64,000 bases of DNA from Bacteroidales bacterium (GCA_035299085.1 DATGXG010000039.1:1-64000); one strand, 5' to 3'; shown: positions 17,736 through 25,507, counted from the stretch's first letter. Notes: a model not told the origin generated them from the letters alone. Made by a program: numbers and translations.

Positions 17736-18918
17736 TTAAAACCCCACTCCACTTATTCGATAAGCCTGAAAGACCCTGGATTAATTTAAGGACTCTCCAT
17801 GATGTATCTGTAATGGAATAGTCATTGACATTATTTATATATTTTCTCAACCGATGTTCCTCCATAACCGTTTCTATGCAATTTAAAACCCTGTCTTTAT
17901 CAAACCCTGTTAACACAATCGTGCCGGCGTCCTGGGCTTCGGGGCGCTCCATGCTATTGCGGAGGGAGATGGCCGGGAAACTGAGGATGGCGGATTCTTC
18001 GGAAATAGTGCCGCTGTCAGAGAGGGTGCAGGCGGCGTGCGTCTGGAGGGCGATGTAGTCGGAGAAGCCGAAGGGTTTGAGGAAATGTAAGAGGGGGTGA
18101 TTGGGTGAAGGGGAGACGGGGAGAAGCTCGTCAGTCGTGCTTCGACTCCGCTCAGCATGACCTTCTGATAAGGATTCAATACGCTTACGGGTGCGGGGAT
18201 GGGTGGAGATGATGACCGGGTAATTGTATTTTTCTACTAATGCATTCAGTATATCCAGGATCTTTTTAAGATTTTCGGGGTTGTCGACGTTTTCTTCTCT
18301 GTGTGTACTGACAACAAAAAACTTTCCCTTTTCCAATTTTAATTCATCCAGGATTTTTGATGCTTTTATTTTATCAAGCTGGTGGTCGAGGACTTCTTTC
18401 ATGGGACTGCCGGTTAAGTAAATACGGCGGTGGGGAAGGCCTTCGACCAGTAAATGCCTGCGGGCATGCTCGGTATATACCAGGTTGAAATCGGCTATGT
18501 GATCAATGATCCGGCGGTTGGTTTCTTCAGGTACGTTCTCGTCAAAACACCGATTACCGGCTTCCATATGGAAGATCGGGATGTGCAGGCGCTTGGCCAT
18601 ATAAGCGGCAAGGCACGAATTGGTGTCGCCCAGCACCACAAGGGCATCGGGTTGTTCCTGTTTTAACACGGCTTCGGACTTACGCATGATGTCGCCTACG
18701 GCAGCACCTAACGAAGAGGTGTCGACGTTGAGATAGTGATCGGGTTTACGGAGGCCGAGGTCGTTGAAGAATATTTCGTTGAGCTCGTAGTCGTAGTTCT
18801 GGCCGGTGTGGACGAGGATGTGGGTGGTGAATTCGTCGAGGCGGGTGATGACGCGGGAGAGGCGGATGATCTCCGGGCGCGTACCCAGCACGGTCATTAC
18901 TTTGAGTGGATTTTTCAT
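17725..18918 (-). CDS. fnlC: UDP-N-acetyl-L-fucosamine synthase (C2 epimerase), FnlC/CapG type
   Basis: About 397 residues from the ATG at 18918; a further upstream ATG at 18954 lies in an AATGCCTGCGGCATT repeat and is not favoured. VMTVLGTRPEIIRLS, VHTGQNYDYELNEIFF, VVLGDTNSCLAA and HMEAGNRCFDENVPEETNRR follow the non-hydrolysing 2-epimerase family, and GNRCFDENVPEE-type residues are typical of the CapG/FnlC branch. With FnlA and CapF encoded upstream it completes UDP-L-FucNAc synthesis. An insert of about 28 residues (ERSRSTTDELLPVSPSPNHP region) after RTRKRIESL is encoded by GGGGAGACGGGGAG and CTTCGACTCCGCTCAG repeats. The C-terminal TSH-stop is encoded by the GTGACTAG repeat. Confidence 0.85.
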   Translation of the reverse strand: MKNPLKVMTVLGTRPEIIRLSRVITRLDEFTTHILVHTGQNYDYELNEIFFNDLGLRKPDHYLNVDTSSLGAAVGDIMRKSEAVLKQEQPDALVVLGDTNSCLAAYMAKRLHIPIFHMEAGNRCFDENVPEETNRRIIDHIADFNLVYTEHARRHLLVEGLPHRRIYLTGSPMKEVLDHQLDKIKASKILDELKLEKGKFFVVSTHREENVDNPENLKKILDILNALVEKYNYPVIISTHPRTRKRIESLSEGHAERSRSTTDELLPVSPSPNHPLLHFLKPFGFSDYIALQTHAACTLSDSGTISEESAILSFPAISLRNSMERPEAQDAGTIVLTGFDKDRVLNCIETVMEEHRLRKYINNVNDYSITDTSWRVLKLIQGLSGLSNKWSGVLTSH

Positions 18919-18955
18919 AGGGTAAACACTAAATATTTTTAATGCCTGCGGCATT

Positions 18956-19108
18956 TTGTTTTATAACACAAAGAACACGAAATCTTTTAACACGAGGCAC
19001 ACTAAGAACACTAAGCACACGAAGATAAAACACAGGTTATTTTTTAATGCCTGCGGCATCTATTTGTTTTAACACGAGGAACACTAAGAGCACTAAGCAC
19101 ACGAAGAT
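18956..19108. repeat. Left inverted flank (AACACGAGGAACACTAAG units) of the GxxExxY cassette
   Basis: Tandem units of the form TTTTAACACGAGGAACACTAAGAG..., broken by AATGCCTGCGGCAT palindromes. The reverse complement of this pattern is found on the other side of the gene at 19517-19692. Confidence 0.8.
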
Positions 19109-19111
19109 TAT

Positions 19112-19492
19112 TTATAATATAATTCGCTTAATGCCATCTTTTAATAGTCTGACATTAAAATTCATCAAAAAACCCAGCCGATAATCTCCAACCCTTAAAT
19201 AAGTTAGCATTTGTGCCATATGAATACTATTCAATTCTTCAATTGCTTTTAACTCTAGCAATATTCTATCTTCAACTACCAGGTCTGCTCTAAAAACACA
19301 ATCCAGCGTAATTTTTTTAAATACAAGCGGTATGGGTTTTTCTTTTTCAACTTTAATACCGTTACTGGATAATTCATAAAATAAACATTCTTTATATGCC
19401 GATTCAAGTAAACCTGGTCCTAATATTTTGTGAACTGAAATTGCCGCACTTATTACTTCGCTGGCAATATCTTCGGTTATTTGATCCAACAT
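19112..19492 (-). CDS. GxxExxY family protein (PDDEXK_3-like)
   Basis: 126 residues. HKILGPGLLESAYKECLFYE contains the naming motif G-x-x-E-x-x-Y (GLLESAY, about residues 25-35). VFRADLVVEDRILLELKAIE has the D...ExK arrangement of PD-(D/E)XK nucleases, and NFNVRLLKDGIKRII is the usual end. Function is not established; a nuclease role is inferred from the fold. It interrupts the fnlA-fnlB-fnlC pathway genes and is flanked on both sides by inverted AACACGAAGAACAC-type repeats, like an inserted cassette. Confidence 0.85.
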   Translation of the reverse strand: MLDQITEDIASEVISAAISVHKILGPGLLESAYKECLFYELSSNGIKVEKEKPIPLVFKKITLDCVFRADLVVEDRILLELKAIEELNSIHMAQMLTYLRVGDYRLGFLMNFNVRLLKDGIKRIIL

Positions 19493-19516
19493 AAGTTTTT
19501 AAAATTAACAGATTGG

Positions 19517-19692
19517 TTTCTTAGTGTTCTTAGTGCTGCCTTTGTGTTCTTCGTGTTAAAATTCTTCATTATGTTTTAACACAATGAACTCGAGTCAATT
19601 TTAACACTAAGTACACAAAGGGCACAAAGCACACAAAGATATCCTTAGTGTTCTTAGTGCTGCCTTCGTGCTCTTCGTGTTAAAATTTCTTC
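19517..19692. repeat. Right inverted flank of the GxxExxY cassette
   Basis: CTTAGTGTTCTTAGTGCTGCC and TTCTTCGTGTTAAAA units, the reverse complement of the units at 18956-19108, with one stretch (19575-19640) back in the left-flank orientation. Confidence 0.8.
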
Positions 19693-19721
19693 ATTATGCC
19701 GTAGGCATAATCAACTTAGTG

Positions 19722-20852
19722 TTAAACCGCTTCAAAGTATGTATCCGGGTCGTCGGGGTTGAAGAATTCGTTGATCCAGAAGATCGTATATACATCCTCA
19801 TCCCCTACATTCGTTATATTATGTGTGTACCAGATGGGCATGTCGACATACGACGGTTCATTCCCGTCCAAATAAAAGTCCATCACCTTATCCGTCCCTA
19901 TCCTCCTCAATTGTATTCTTGCCTTTCCTTTGATCACCGCGAACCGCTCGATTTTGCGGGTATGAAAATGATTTCCCCGTGTGATCCCCGGTCTGGTTGT
20001 CGAAAAGGAAACCTGCCCTCCAAGTTCCGTTTTAATCGTTTCTACAAAGGTCCCCCTGTCATCGGTATTCATCTTCAGCTTCACCGGGTTGATCTTCTCA
20101 ATATCAATATAGCACCGGAAGGTGTTGAACAGGTCGCGCTCAAAGGTATGGTGGAGAGCGGGGAACTGGCCGTTGTCGAAGTAGTCGGTTTTGAAACGGT
20201 TGACCAGGGCGAGGAGCTCGGTTACGTTTTTTTCGACGGTGTGGGGGATGGTGACTGGTGACTGGTGATTGGTGACTGGTGACTGGTTTAGGATTTCGTT
20301 CCAGATGAGGGAGACTAAATCTCCGATGTATATGAGTTTGAGGGTGGCGTCGATTTCGATTTTGGGTTGTTCGTTGTGGGTAAGCTGGTGGCAGAAGGTG
20401 GCAACCACCGAGTTGTAATACGGGTTGCCGAAAGGTCCGAAGACGTTGGGGATAACCAGTCCGGTAAACCGGGCATGGTTCCTTTCCGCCCATTGTTCAA
20501 ACAACGCCCTGCCTTCGCGTTTCGATTTCCCGAACATGTTGTCGCGTTCTTCCTGGGTGGAGGAGGAGAACAGCACATGCGGCCGGGAGTTGGTTTTTTC
20601 CATGGCGGCAATGAGCTTGTTCACGAGCAGCAGGTTGGTATCGTAAATGGTTTGCGGGTCGTTGTGGCGGTTGAGGGCGGCGAGGTGGATGATGACGTCG
20701 CATTGTTTCACGAAGTTTTCGAGAACTTCGGTATCTGAAAAGTACTCGTCTCTAAAAGGAATGCGGGTAACCTCATCTTTCTTTAAACCAAGAAAGTTAA
20801 ATAAGTGAGTTCCTATAAAACCCGCTTGTCCCGTAATTCCTACTGAAAACAT
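19722..20852 (-). CDS. capF: Bifunctional reductase/epimerase CapF (FnlB) for UDP-L-FucNAc
   Basis: 376 residues in two domains. Residues 1-245 form an extended SDR (VGITGQAGFIGTHLFNF, VIIHLAALNRH, LFSSSTQEERDN). Residues 260-376 form a cupin with GNHFHTRKIERFAVI and WYTHNI metal ligands. In the known pathway the cupin performs a C3 epimerisation and the SDR an NADPH reduction at C4, between FnlA and FnlC. Two oddities: the expected YxxxK reads F-G-K-S-K (107-111), and residues 189-201 (NQSPVTNHQSPVT) are encoded by a GGTGACT tandem repeat (20248-20287) like those between genes. Confidence 0.9.
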   Translation of the reverse strand: MFSVGITGQAGFIGTHLFNFLGLKKDEVTRIPFRDEYFSDTEVLENFVKQCDVIIHLAALNRHNDPQTIYDTNLLLVNKLIAAMEKTNSRPHVLFSSSTQEERDNMFGKSKREGRALFEQWAERNHARFTGLVIPNVFGPFGNPYYNSVVATFCHQLTHNEQPKIEIDATLKLIYIGDLVSLIWNEILNQSPVTNHQSPVTIPHTVEKNVTELLALVNRFKTDYFDNGQFPALHHTFERDLFNTFRCYIDIEKINPVKLKMNTDDRGTFVETIKTELGGQVSFSTTRPGITRGNHFHTRKIERFAVIKGKARIQLRRIGTDKVMDFYLDGNEPSYVDMPIWYTHNITNVGDEDVYTIFWINEFFNPDDPDTYFEAV

Positions 20853-20877
20853 TTATTATTGTGTTTATTTATTCAAT

Positions 20878-20950
20878 TGATCGGGCTTCGCCCGGAACCT
20901 TCTTACTTTCTTTGTCCTGTCACAAAGCCACCGCACGGTGTTTCATATTT
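20878..20950. repeat. Short derivative of the large inverted-repeat element seen at 60.3-60.9 kb
   Basis: The reverse complement reads CACCGTGCGGTGGC, then TTTGTGACAGGACAAAGAAAG, then a CCCGATC end, the same three blocks as at 60651-60862 but without the roughly 130 bp between the first two. No gene. Confidence 0.7.
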
Positions 20951-20970
20951 AGCAATACGTTAATCATAGC

Positions 20971-21033
20971 GTTCTTCCCCTCTCCTTAAGAGCCTGTCCC
21001 GCTTCGGCGGGAAGAGGGGGAAGGGGGTGAGGT
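20971..21033. repeat. CCTCTCC/GGAGAGG-type dispersed repeat with GC hairpin
   Basis: GTTCTTCCCCTCTCC start and GGGGGTGAGGTG end, with a CCCGCTTCGGCGGG hairpin in the middle. It belongs to the same family as copies at 22351, 25321, 25464, 40116 and 40241. Confidence 0.75.
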
Positions 21034-21040
21034 GTTTGGG

Positions 21041-22081
21041 TTACGGTTCAAAAGCCGGAGCCGACCGCTCCCCCATCACATCCTCCCTTATCGAGCGGAG
21101 GCGGAGGAGGAGTTGTTTGGTGCCCTCGAGGTCAAGCCTTTCGGTGCTATGTGACGTGTAATCCTCGGTTATGGAAACACTTGATTCTCCTTCGGTGAAA
21201 AACTTGCTGTAATTCAAATCCCTTGTATCGGCCGGTATCCTGAAATAATTTTTAAGATCGTCGGCTTTTGACATTTCTTCGCGGTTCACCAGCGTTTCGT
21301 AAAGTTTTTCCCCATGGCGGGTACCAATGACTTTAATAGGCACATCTGAGCAGTACATCTCTTTCAGTGCCTGGGCAAGGATACCGATTGTAGATGCAGG
21401 TGATTTCTGAACGAAAATATCGCCGTTGTTCCCGTTCTTAAACGCGAACAGCACCAGTTCAACGGCGTCGTCAAGGGTCATCATGAAACGGGTCATGTTC
21501 GGATCAGTGATGGTGATGGGCTGGTTGTTCCTGATCTGGGTTACAAAAAGCGGGATCACAGAGCCCCTTGAAGCCATCACGTTTCCATAGCGTGTGCCAC
21601 AGAATGTAATGCCTTTCCCGTTGAGGTTACGCGATTTGGCCACCATCACTTTTTCGCTCAGGGCTTTAGACATGCCCATGGCGTTGATGGGGTAAACTGC
21701 CTTATCGGTACTGAGCACAATGGCTTTTTTGACGTTGTTTTTCACTGCGGAATCGAGCACGTTCTCACAACCCAGCACATTGGTGCGGACGGCTTCGGTG
21801 GGGAAGAACTCGCACGAAGGAACCTGCTTGAGCGCTGCTGCCTGGAAGACGAAGTCTACACCGGACATGGCGTTGTCGATGCTTTCGCGGTTACGGACAT
21901 CGCCGATGAAATATTTTATTTTCGGGTTTTTATAGAACTGCCGCATGTCGTCCTGTTTCTTTTCGTCGCGGCTAAAAATGCGGATCTCTGCGATATCGGT
22001 GTTGAGAAAACGGCGAAGGACGGCGTTGCCGAAGGAACCGGTGCCACCGGTGATGAGAAGGCATTTGTTACTGAATTCCAT
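21041..22081 (-). CDS. fnlA: UDP-GlcNAc 4,6-dehydratase/5-epimerase FnlA (CapE/WbjB type)
   Basis: 346 residues. LLITGGTGSFGNAVLRRFL (8-26) is the Rossmann fingerprint; FIGDVRNRESID, FQAAALKQVPSCE and LSTDKAVYPINAMGMSKAL follow. The MxxxK in place of YxxxK is normal for this inverting branch. GTRYGNVMASRGSVIPLF and the C-terminal SHSTERLD are also typical. It takes UDP-GlcNAc to UDP-2-acetamido-2,6-dideoxy-4-keto-L-hexoses, the first step to UDP-L-FucNAc. It is the first gene of the minus-strand polysaccharide run; 630 bp of repeats lie upstream. Confidence 0.93.
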   Translation of the reverse strand: MEFSNKCLLITGGTGSFGNAVLRRFLNTDIAEIRIFSRDEKKQDDMRQFYKNPKIKYFIGDVRNRESIDNAMSGVDFVFQAAALKQVPSCEFFPTEAVRTNVLGCENVLDSAVKNNVKKAIVLSTDKAVYPINAMGMSKALSEKVMVAKSRNLNGKGITFCGTRYGNVMASRGSVIPLFVTQIRNNQPITITDPNMTRFMMTLDDAVELVLFAFKNGNNGDIFVQKSPASTIGILAQALKEMYCSDVPIKVIGTRHGEKLYETLVNREEMSKADDLKNYFRIPADTRDLNYSKFFTEGESSVSITEDYTSHSTERLDLEGTKQLLLRLRSIREDVMGERSAPAFEP

Positions 22082-22608
22082 GTCAGAAAGTTTGTAATGG
22101 GTATGTTAGGTAACAGATTACGGATTAAAGGTGAATGTGTTTCGTTTTAACCGCGAGGAACACGAGGTGTTTTATGAATGCATGTTATTTAACGACGAAA
22201 TGATATAAACCGCCTGCGGCAGTTTGAAAAATTTAACACGAAGAACACTGAGAAAAAAGATAACCAGAATGCACGAATTAAAGACTAAAAAAATGATAAC
22301 GAATTTCACTAATTGCTGCCTGCGGCAGCTTGAAAAAAGCTTCTTAAATCGTTCTTCCCCTCTCTTTTAGGAGAGGGGGCAGGGGGTGAGGTGTTGTTTC
22401 ACAAATCACTAATTACCAATCACATACATTCCGCTTTACCAGATTTTACCCACAGCACCGCCCCCTCAGTCCCATTACCGGGTCTGAGAAGGGCGCTAAA
22501 CAAATATAACTATTCACTGGCAAATGTAGATGAGAAGTTATCAATAGTTACAATAAGAGAGGTGATGTGCGTCACCGGGGGCGTTGATCTGAGAGGGTGA
22601 GCGGGTGA
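22082..22608. repeat. Repeat-rich intergenic region upstream of fnlA
   Basis: AACACGAGGAACACGAGG-type units at 22139-22270, a CTGCCTGCGGCAG palindrome at 22314-22328, a CCTCTCC/GGAGAGG repeat at 22351-22393, and unremarkable sequence from 22430 to 22600. The fnlA promoter should be here but no clear TTTG-N19-TAnnTTTG pair was found. Confidence 0.6.
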
Positions 22609-22713
22609 CGGGGAGAGGGGGAGATGGGGAGAAGGGGAGAAGGGGAGAAAGGGGAGAAAGGGGAGAAAGGGGAGAGGGGGAGATGGGGAGATGGGGAGAT
22701 GGGGAGATGGGGG
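22609..22713. repeat. G-rich purine tract, left inverted flank of a four-helix-bundle gene
   Basis: About 105 bp made of GGGGAGA, GGGGAGAT and GGGGAGAA units with 13 runs of four or more G on the plus strand. It ends 1 bp before the stop codon of the small gene. The mirror tract on the far side (23196-23276) is C-rich, so the two are inverted. Confidence 0.9.
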
Positions 22714-23091
22714 TTATTTAATTTTCCAGCTATCTGAATCGTTGATCATATTTACAAGCATACCAAGGATATATTCATATTTTTCGTCAAGATTTTTTCT
22801 AATTTCCGGAGAAATGTATTCACAGCCTTCAGCAAAATCAAGCCAAACTTGGGATTCAGCAGATTCACCTTCAGATTGGTTTAATTTTGACACAAAAGCC
22901 AATGGATATCTACGCATTCGGAAAGCTTCGGCGATATTTGCTGCAACAGATCTTGAACTTCGCCGAACCTGATCGGTTAATGAATATCTTTCTTCTTTGG
23001 GAAACGTTTTTGAAATCTTGAAAATTTCCATTGCAGTTTCAAAGGCCACTTGGTAAACTCTCAGTTCTTTGTGTGATTTAATTCTTGCCAT
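22714..23091 (-). CDS. Four-helix bundle protein (S23/IVP family), copy A
   Basis: 125 residues. SHKELRVYQVAFETAMEIF, FPKEERYSLTDQVRRSSRSV (in parts), AANIAEAF and SQVWLDFAEGCEYIS are the family landmarks, covering four amphipathic helices. Members were first seen inside intervening sequences of 23S rRNA and resemble the Avd protein of diversity-generating retroelements; most free-standing copies have no known role. It lies alone between fnlA and wecB, enclosed by inverted G-rich and C-rich tracts. Nothing adjacent explains its presence. Confidence 0.9.
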   Translation of the reverse strand: MARIKSHKELRVYQVAFETAMEIFKISKTFPKEERYSLTDQVRRSSRSVAANIAEAFRMRRYPLAFVSKLNQSEGESAESQVWLDFAEGCEYISPEIRKNLDEKYEYILGMLVNMINDSDSWKIK

Positions 23092-23195
23092 TAAACAAGG
23101 TTTTTGACTTAAGAGGTTATATATAAATTTAAAAAATATTTATAATTATTCAATTTTAAGAAGTTACTTATTCTACCAAAGTTTCAATCTCCGCC

Positions 23196-23276
23196 ATCGC
23201 CTCTCCCCTTTCTCCCCGTCACCCCGTCTCCCCTTCACCCCCTCACCCTGTCTCCCCCTCACTCTCATTCTTCATT
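23196..23276. repeat. C-rich tract, right inverted flank of the four-helix-bundle gene
   Basis: CTCCCCTTTCTCCCCGTCACC-type units on the plus strand (shown in part), the reverse complement of the GGGGAGA/GGGGTGA units at 22609-22713. Confidence 0.85.
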
Positions 23277-23341
23277 CTTAAATAAACTTTTTCGGGTTTC
23301 ATTCGTATTCTAGCTAATAAAACCAAATCAACCTCTTACAG

Positions 23342-24502
23342 ATGAAAATTATTTCCGTTGTCGGGGCTCGTCCGAATTTTATGAAAATAGCGCCGCTCGT
23401 TGAGGCTATCCGCAAACACAATGAACACCACAAAGACCGTTACATTGAGCATATCCTCGTGCATACAGGCCAGCATTACGATATCCGGCTTTCGGAAAAT
23501 TTCTTCAGTGACCTCGGAATTCCACAGCCCGATGTGAACCTTGAAATCGGCTCCGGCTCCCATGCCGAACAGGTGGGCAACACCATGATCGCTTTTGAAA
23601 AAGTACTTCGTGAATATAAGCCCGACTGGGTAGTGGTTGTGGGTGACGTGAATGCCACCCTGGCCTGCTCGGTAACGGCCAAAAAAGAAAATATTAAATG
23701 CTGCCATATTGAAGCAGGATTGCGCTCGGGCGATATGACCATGCCCGAAGAGATCAACCGGCTTGTAACCGACAGGCTGAGCGACCTGCTGCTGACACCC
23801 GACCGTATTTCGAACGAAAACCTCCGCAAGGAAGGGGTTCCCGATGAAAAGATCAGGTTCGTGGGAAATATCATGATCGATACCCTTGAAGCCAACCGCA
23901 ACCGTGCGGCTGCCATCAGCATACCGCATATGCTCGACATCAACCACCTTGAAGAGGCGGTTCATGTGAATCACTTTGATTCCGACCAGCCGTATGCCGT
24001 AATGACCCTTCACCGTCCCAGCAACGTGGATAAAAAAGAAGTGATTGAACCGCTTCTGAATTTCCTGATCCGCGAAGTGGCTTCATCCATGCCCCTGCTG
24101 TGGCCCATTCATCCGAGAACCGCCAAGCAGCTGAAGACATTTGGTTTATGGGACAGCGTTGTACAGAGCAACGGAATCCGGCTTCTTCAACCATTGGGCT
24201 ACCATGATATGCTCAGGCTGAATATGGGTGCAAGGATTATGTTAACTGACAGCGGCGGACTGCAGGAAGAATGCTGCATCCTGGGTACTCCGTGTCTTAC
24301 ATTGAGATGGAACACGGAACGGCCTGTGACTCTGCGTGAGCATGGCGGCGCCAGCGTGCTTGTCGGCAATAACGTGGAACGCATCCGCAACGAATTCAGA
24401 ACAACACTGGCCAGCGGCGTGCTTCCTGCCCGTCCCGAGTTGTGGGATGGCCATACGGCCGACAGGATCGTGGCATTGTTTGCGGGAGAGTTTTATTCGT
24501 AA
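23342..24502 (+). CDS. wecB: UDP-N-acetylglucosamine 2-epimerase, non-hydrolysing
   Basis: 386 residues. ISVVGARPNFMKIAPLVEAI, VHTGQHYDIRLSENFF, VVVGDVNATLACS, HIEAGLRSGDMTMPEEINR (in parts), VTLHRPSNVD and LTDSGGLQEECCILG mark the family; the glutamates and histidines expected in the active site are present. It converts UDP-GlcNAc to UDP-ManNAc. It is distinct from the FnlC-like epimerase at 17.7 kb and on the opposite strand. No UDP-ManNAc dehydrogenase is in the window, so use of the product is unclear. It starts right after a C-rich repeat tract. Confidence 0.93.
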   Translation: MKIISVVGARPNFMKIAPLVEAIRKHNEHHKDRYIEHILVHTGQHYDIRLSENFFSDLGIPQPDVNLEIGSGSHAEQVGNTMIAFEKVLREYKPDWVVVVGDVNATLACSVTAKKENIKCCHIEAGLRSGDMTMPEEINRLVTDRLSDLLLTPDRISNENLRKEGVPDEKIRFVGNIMIDTLEANRNRAAAISIPHMLDINHLEEAVHVNHFDSDQPYAVMTLHRPSNVDKKEVIEPLLNFLIREVASSMPLLWPIHPRTAKQLKTFGLWDSVVQSNGIRLLQPLGYHDMLRLNMGARIMLTDSGGLQEECCILGTPCLTLRWNTERPVTLREHGGASVLVGNNVERIRNEFRTTLASGVLPARPELWDGHTADRIVALFAGEFYS

Positions 24503-24796
24503 CACCTCACCCCCTGCCCCCGTAGGATCAGACTTCGTGTTCTTTGTGAAGCCTTCGTGATCTTCGTGTTAAAATTGGAATGTTTCGTGTTAAACGAAAC
24601 GGTGACAGGTCTTCGACGCTGTCAGGTTTTGCATTCAGTTGAAAACGCAGTTTTCAGCCCTTAGTGCTCTTGAAGTAAAAAGGGGTAGAATCAGACTTCG
24701 TGTTCTTTGTGAAGCCTTCGTGGTCTTCGTGTTAAAATTGGAATGTTTCGTGTTAAACCCAACGATGACAGGTCTTCGACGCTGTCAGGTTTATTA
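24502..24796. repeat. Two ~105-bp near-identical direct repeats in the gap after wecB
   Basis: Copy 1 at about 24526-24632 and copy 2 at about 24690-24793. Each runs ATCAGACTTCGTGTTCTTTG through CTTCGTGTTAAAATTGG to CAGGTCTTCGACGCTGTCAG. They differ at a handful of positions. A truncated CACCTCACCCCCTGCCCC repeat lies at 24502-24522. The CCTGACAGCGTC part also occurs inside the gene at 58.3-60.3 kb. No gene. Confidence 0.85.
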
Positions 24797-25219
24797 TTAC
24801 TCCACCATTTTTAAGAATACTACCGAGAAGACAGCACCGATTGTATAGTAAATGAAATCAACCGGGTCGTAGCTGTGGCCGAAGACTAATGCGAAAGCCC
24901 TGTGTTCCGTGAGTTGCACCATAAAAGGGATTTCTAAATACTGGATCACTTCGAGAATGCATGTAACTCCCAGGGCAATCAGAACGGCATAATACCATTT
25001 GACGTGGGGAAACACAAAAGAAAAAAGCAGGCTGAAAAAAAAGACGTAAAGGATGCCCCCGATGTGATTGTGAATAATAGCTTCGTATTCACCCCTGTAT
25101 TGTTTTGTATAGAGCGCAGTGATGAGCACAAGTGTCATCATTATGGCTTTCAGTATACGCGCATGATTATCCTGCAACAAGGTAACAACCCTTGGCGGTA
25201 TCGTTAGCAGTCGTTTCAT
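24797..25219 (-). CDS. DUF2809 family membrane protein
   Basis: About 140 residues from the ATG at 25219 (an ATG 36 bp earlier is possible). Four hydrophobic segments. YTKQYRGEYEAIIHNHIGGILYVFF (in parts), LEVIQYLEIPFM and the end with SYDPVDFIYYTIGAVFSV match the DUF2809 pattern (YRG, N...GG, LE..Q, DP.D). It is an inner-membrane protein of unknown function and shows no link to its neighbours. Confidence 0.75.
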   Translation of the reverse strand: MKRLLTIPPRVVTLLQDNHARILKAIMMTLVLITALYTKQYRGEYEAIIHNHIGGILYVFFFSLLFSFVFPHVKWYYAVLIALGVTCILEVIQYLEIPFMVQLTEHRAFALVFGHSYDPVDFIYYTIGAVFSVVFLKMVE

Positions 25220-25320
25220 TTTGATATATGGAAATAACGTATTTGCCCGGGACAAATGTAAGGCATAGTAAGGAAAATGTAAAGGGAAAAGGGGAAAAAA
25301 TTAATTCTGCCACTCTCTAA

Positions 25321-25507
25321 CACCTCACCCCCTGCCCCTCTCCTGCCAGGAGAGGGGAGGAACGCATTGAATGAGGCTTGTGGTTCTTAGGTTATGTTTT
25401 TTTGCAGGAAGTATTTTAATTAATTGCCTAATGCGTCAATATTAAGAACAGCAATAATAAGCCCTTCTTCCCCTCTCCTCCAAGGAGAGGGGGCAGGGGG
25501 TGAGGTG
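25321..25507. repeat. Inverted pair of CCTCTCC/GGAGAGG repeats around ~100 bp
   Basis: Left copy 25321-25363 begins CACCTCACCCCCTGCCC and has a CCTCTCCTGCCAGGAGAGG palindrome. Right copy 25464-25507 is its reverse complement, ending GGGGGTGAGGTG. The enclosed sequence is AT-rich and has no reading frame of note. No gene lies in 25256-25547. Confidence 0.85.

Noticed and set aside
18919..18954. Upstream ATG for fnlC
   Set aside because: It lies in an AATGCCTGCGGCATT repeat and would add 12 residues not seen in the family; the next ATG gives the standard start.
22391..22600. Small open frame of 69 codons upstream of fnlA
   Set aside because: It begins inside a dispersed repeat and has no family resemblance or start signal.
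22714..23091. Four-helix gene as part of a 23S rRNA intervening sequence or a diversity-generating retroelement
   Set aside because: No rRNA, reverse transcriptase or template-repeat pair is present in the window.
23336..24013. Open frame of 225 codons antisense to wecB
   Set aside because: Shadow of wecB codon bias; no domain, and wecB is certain.
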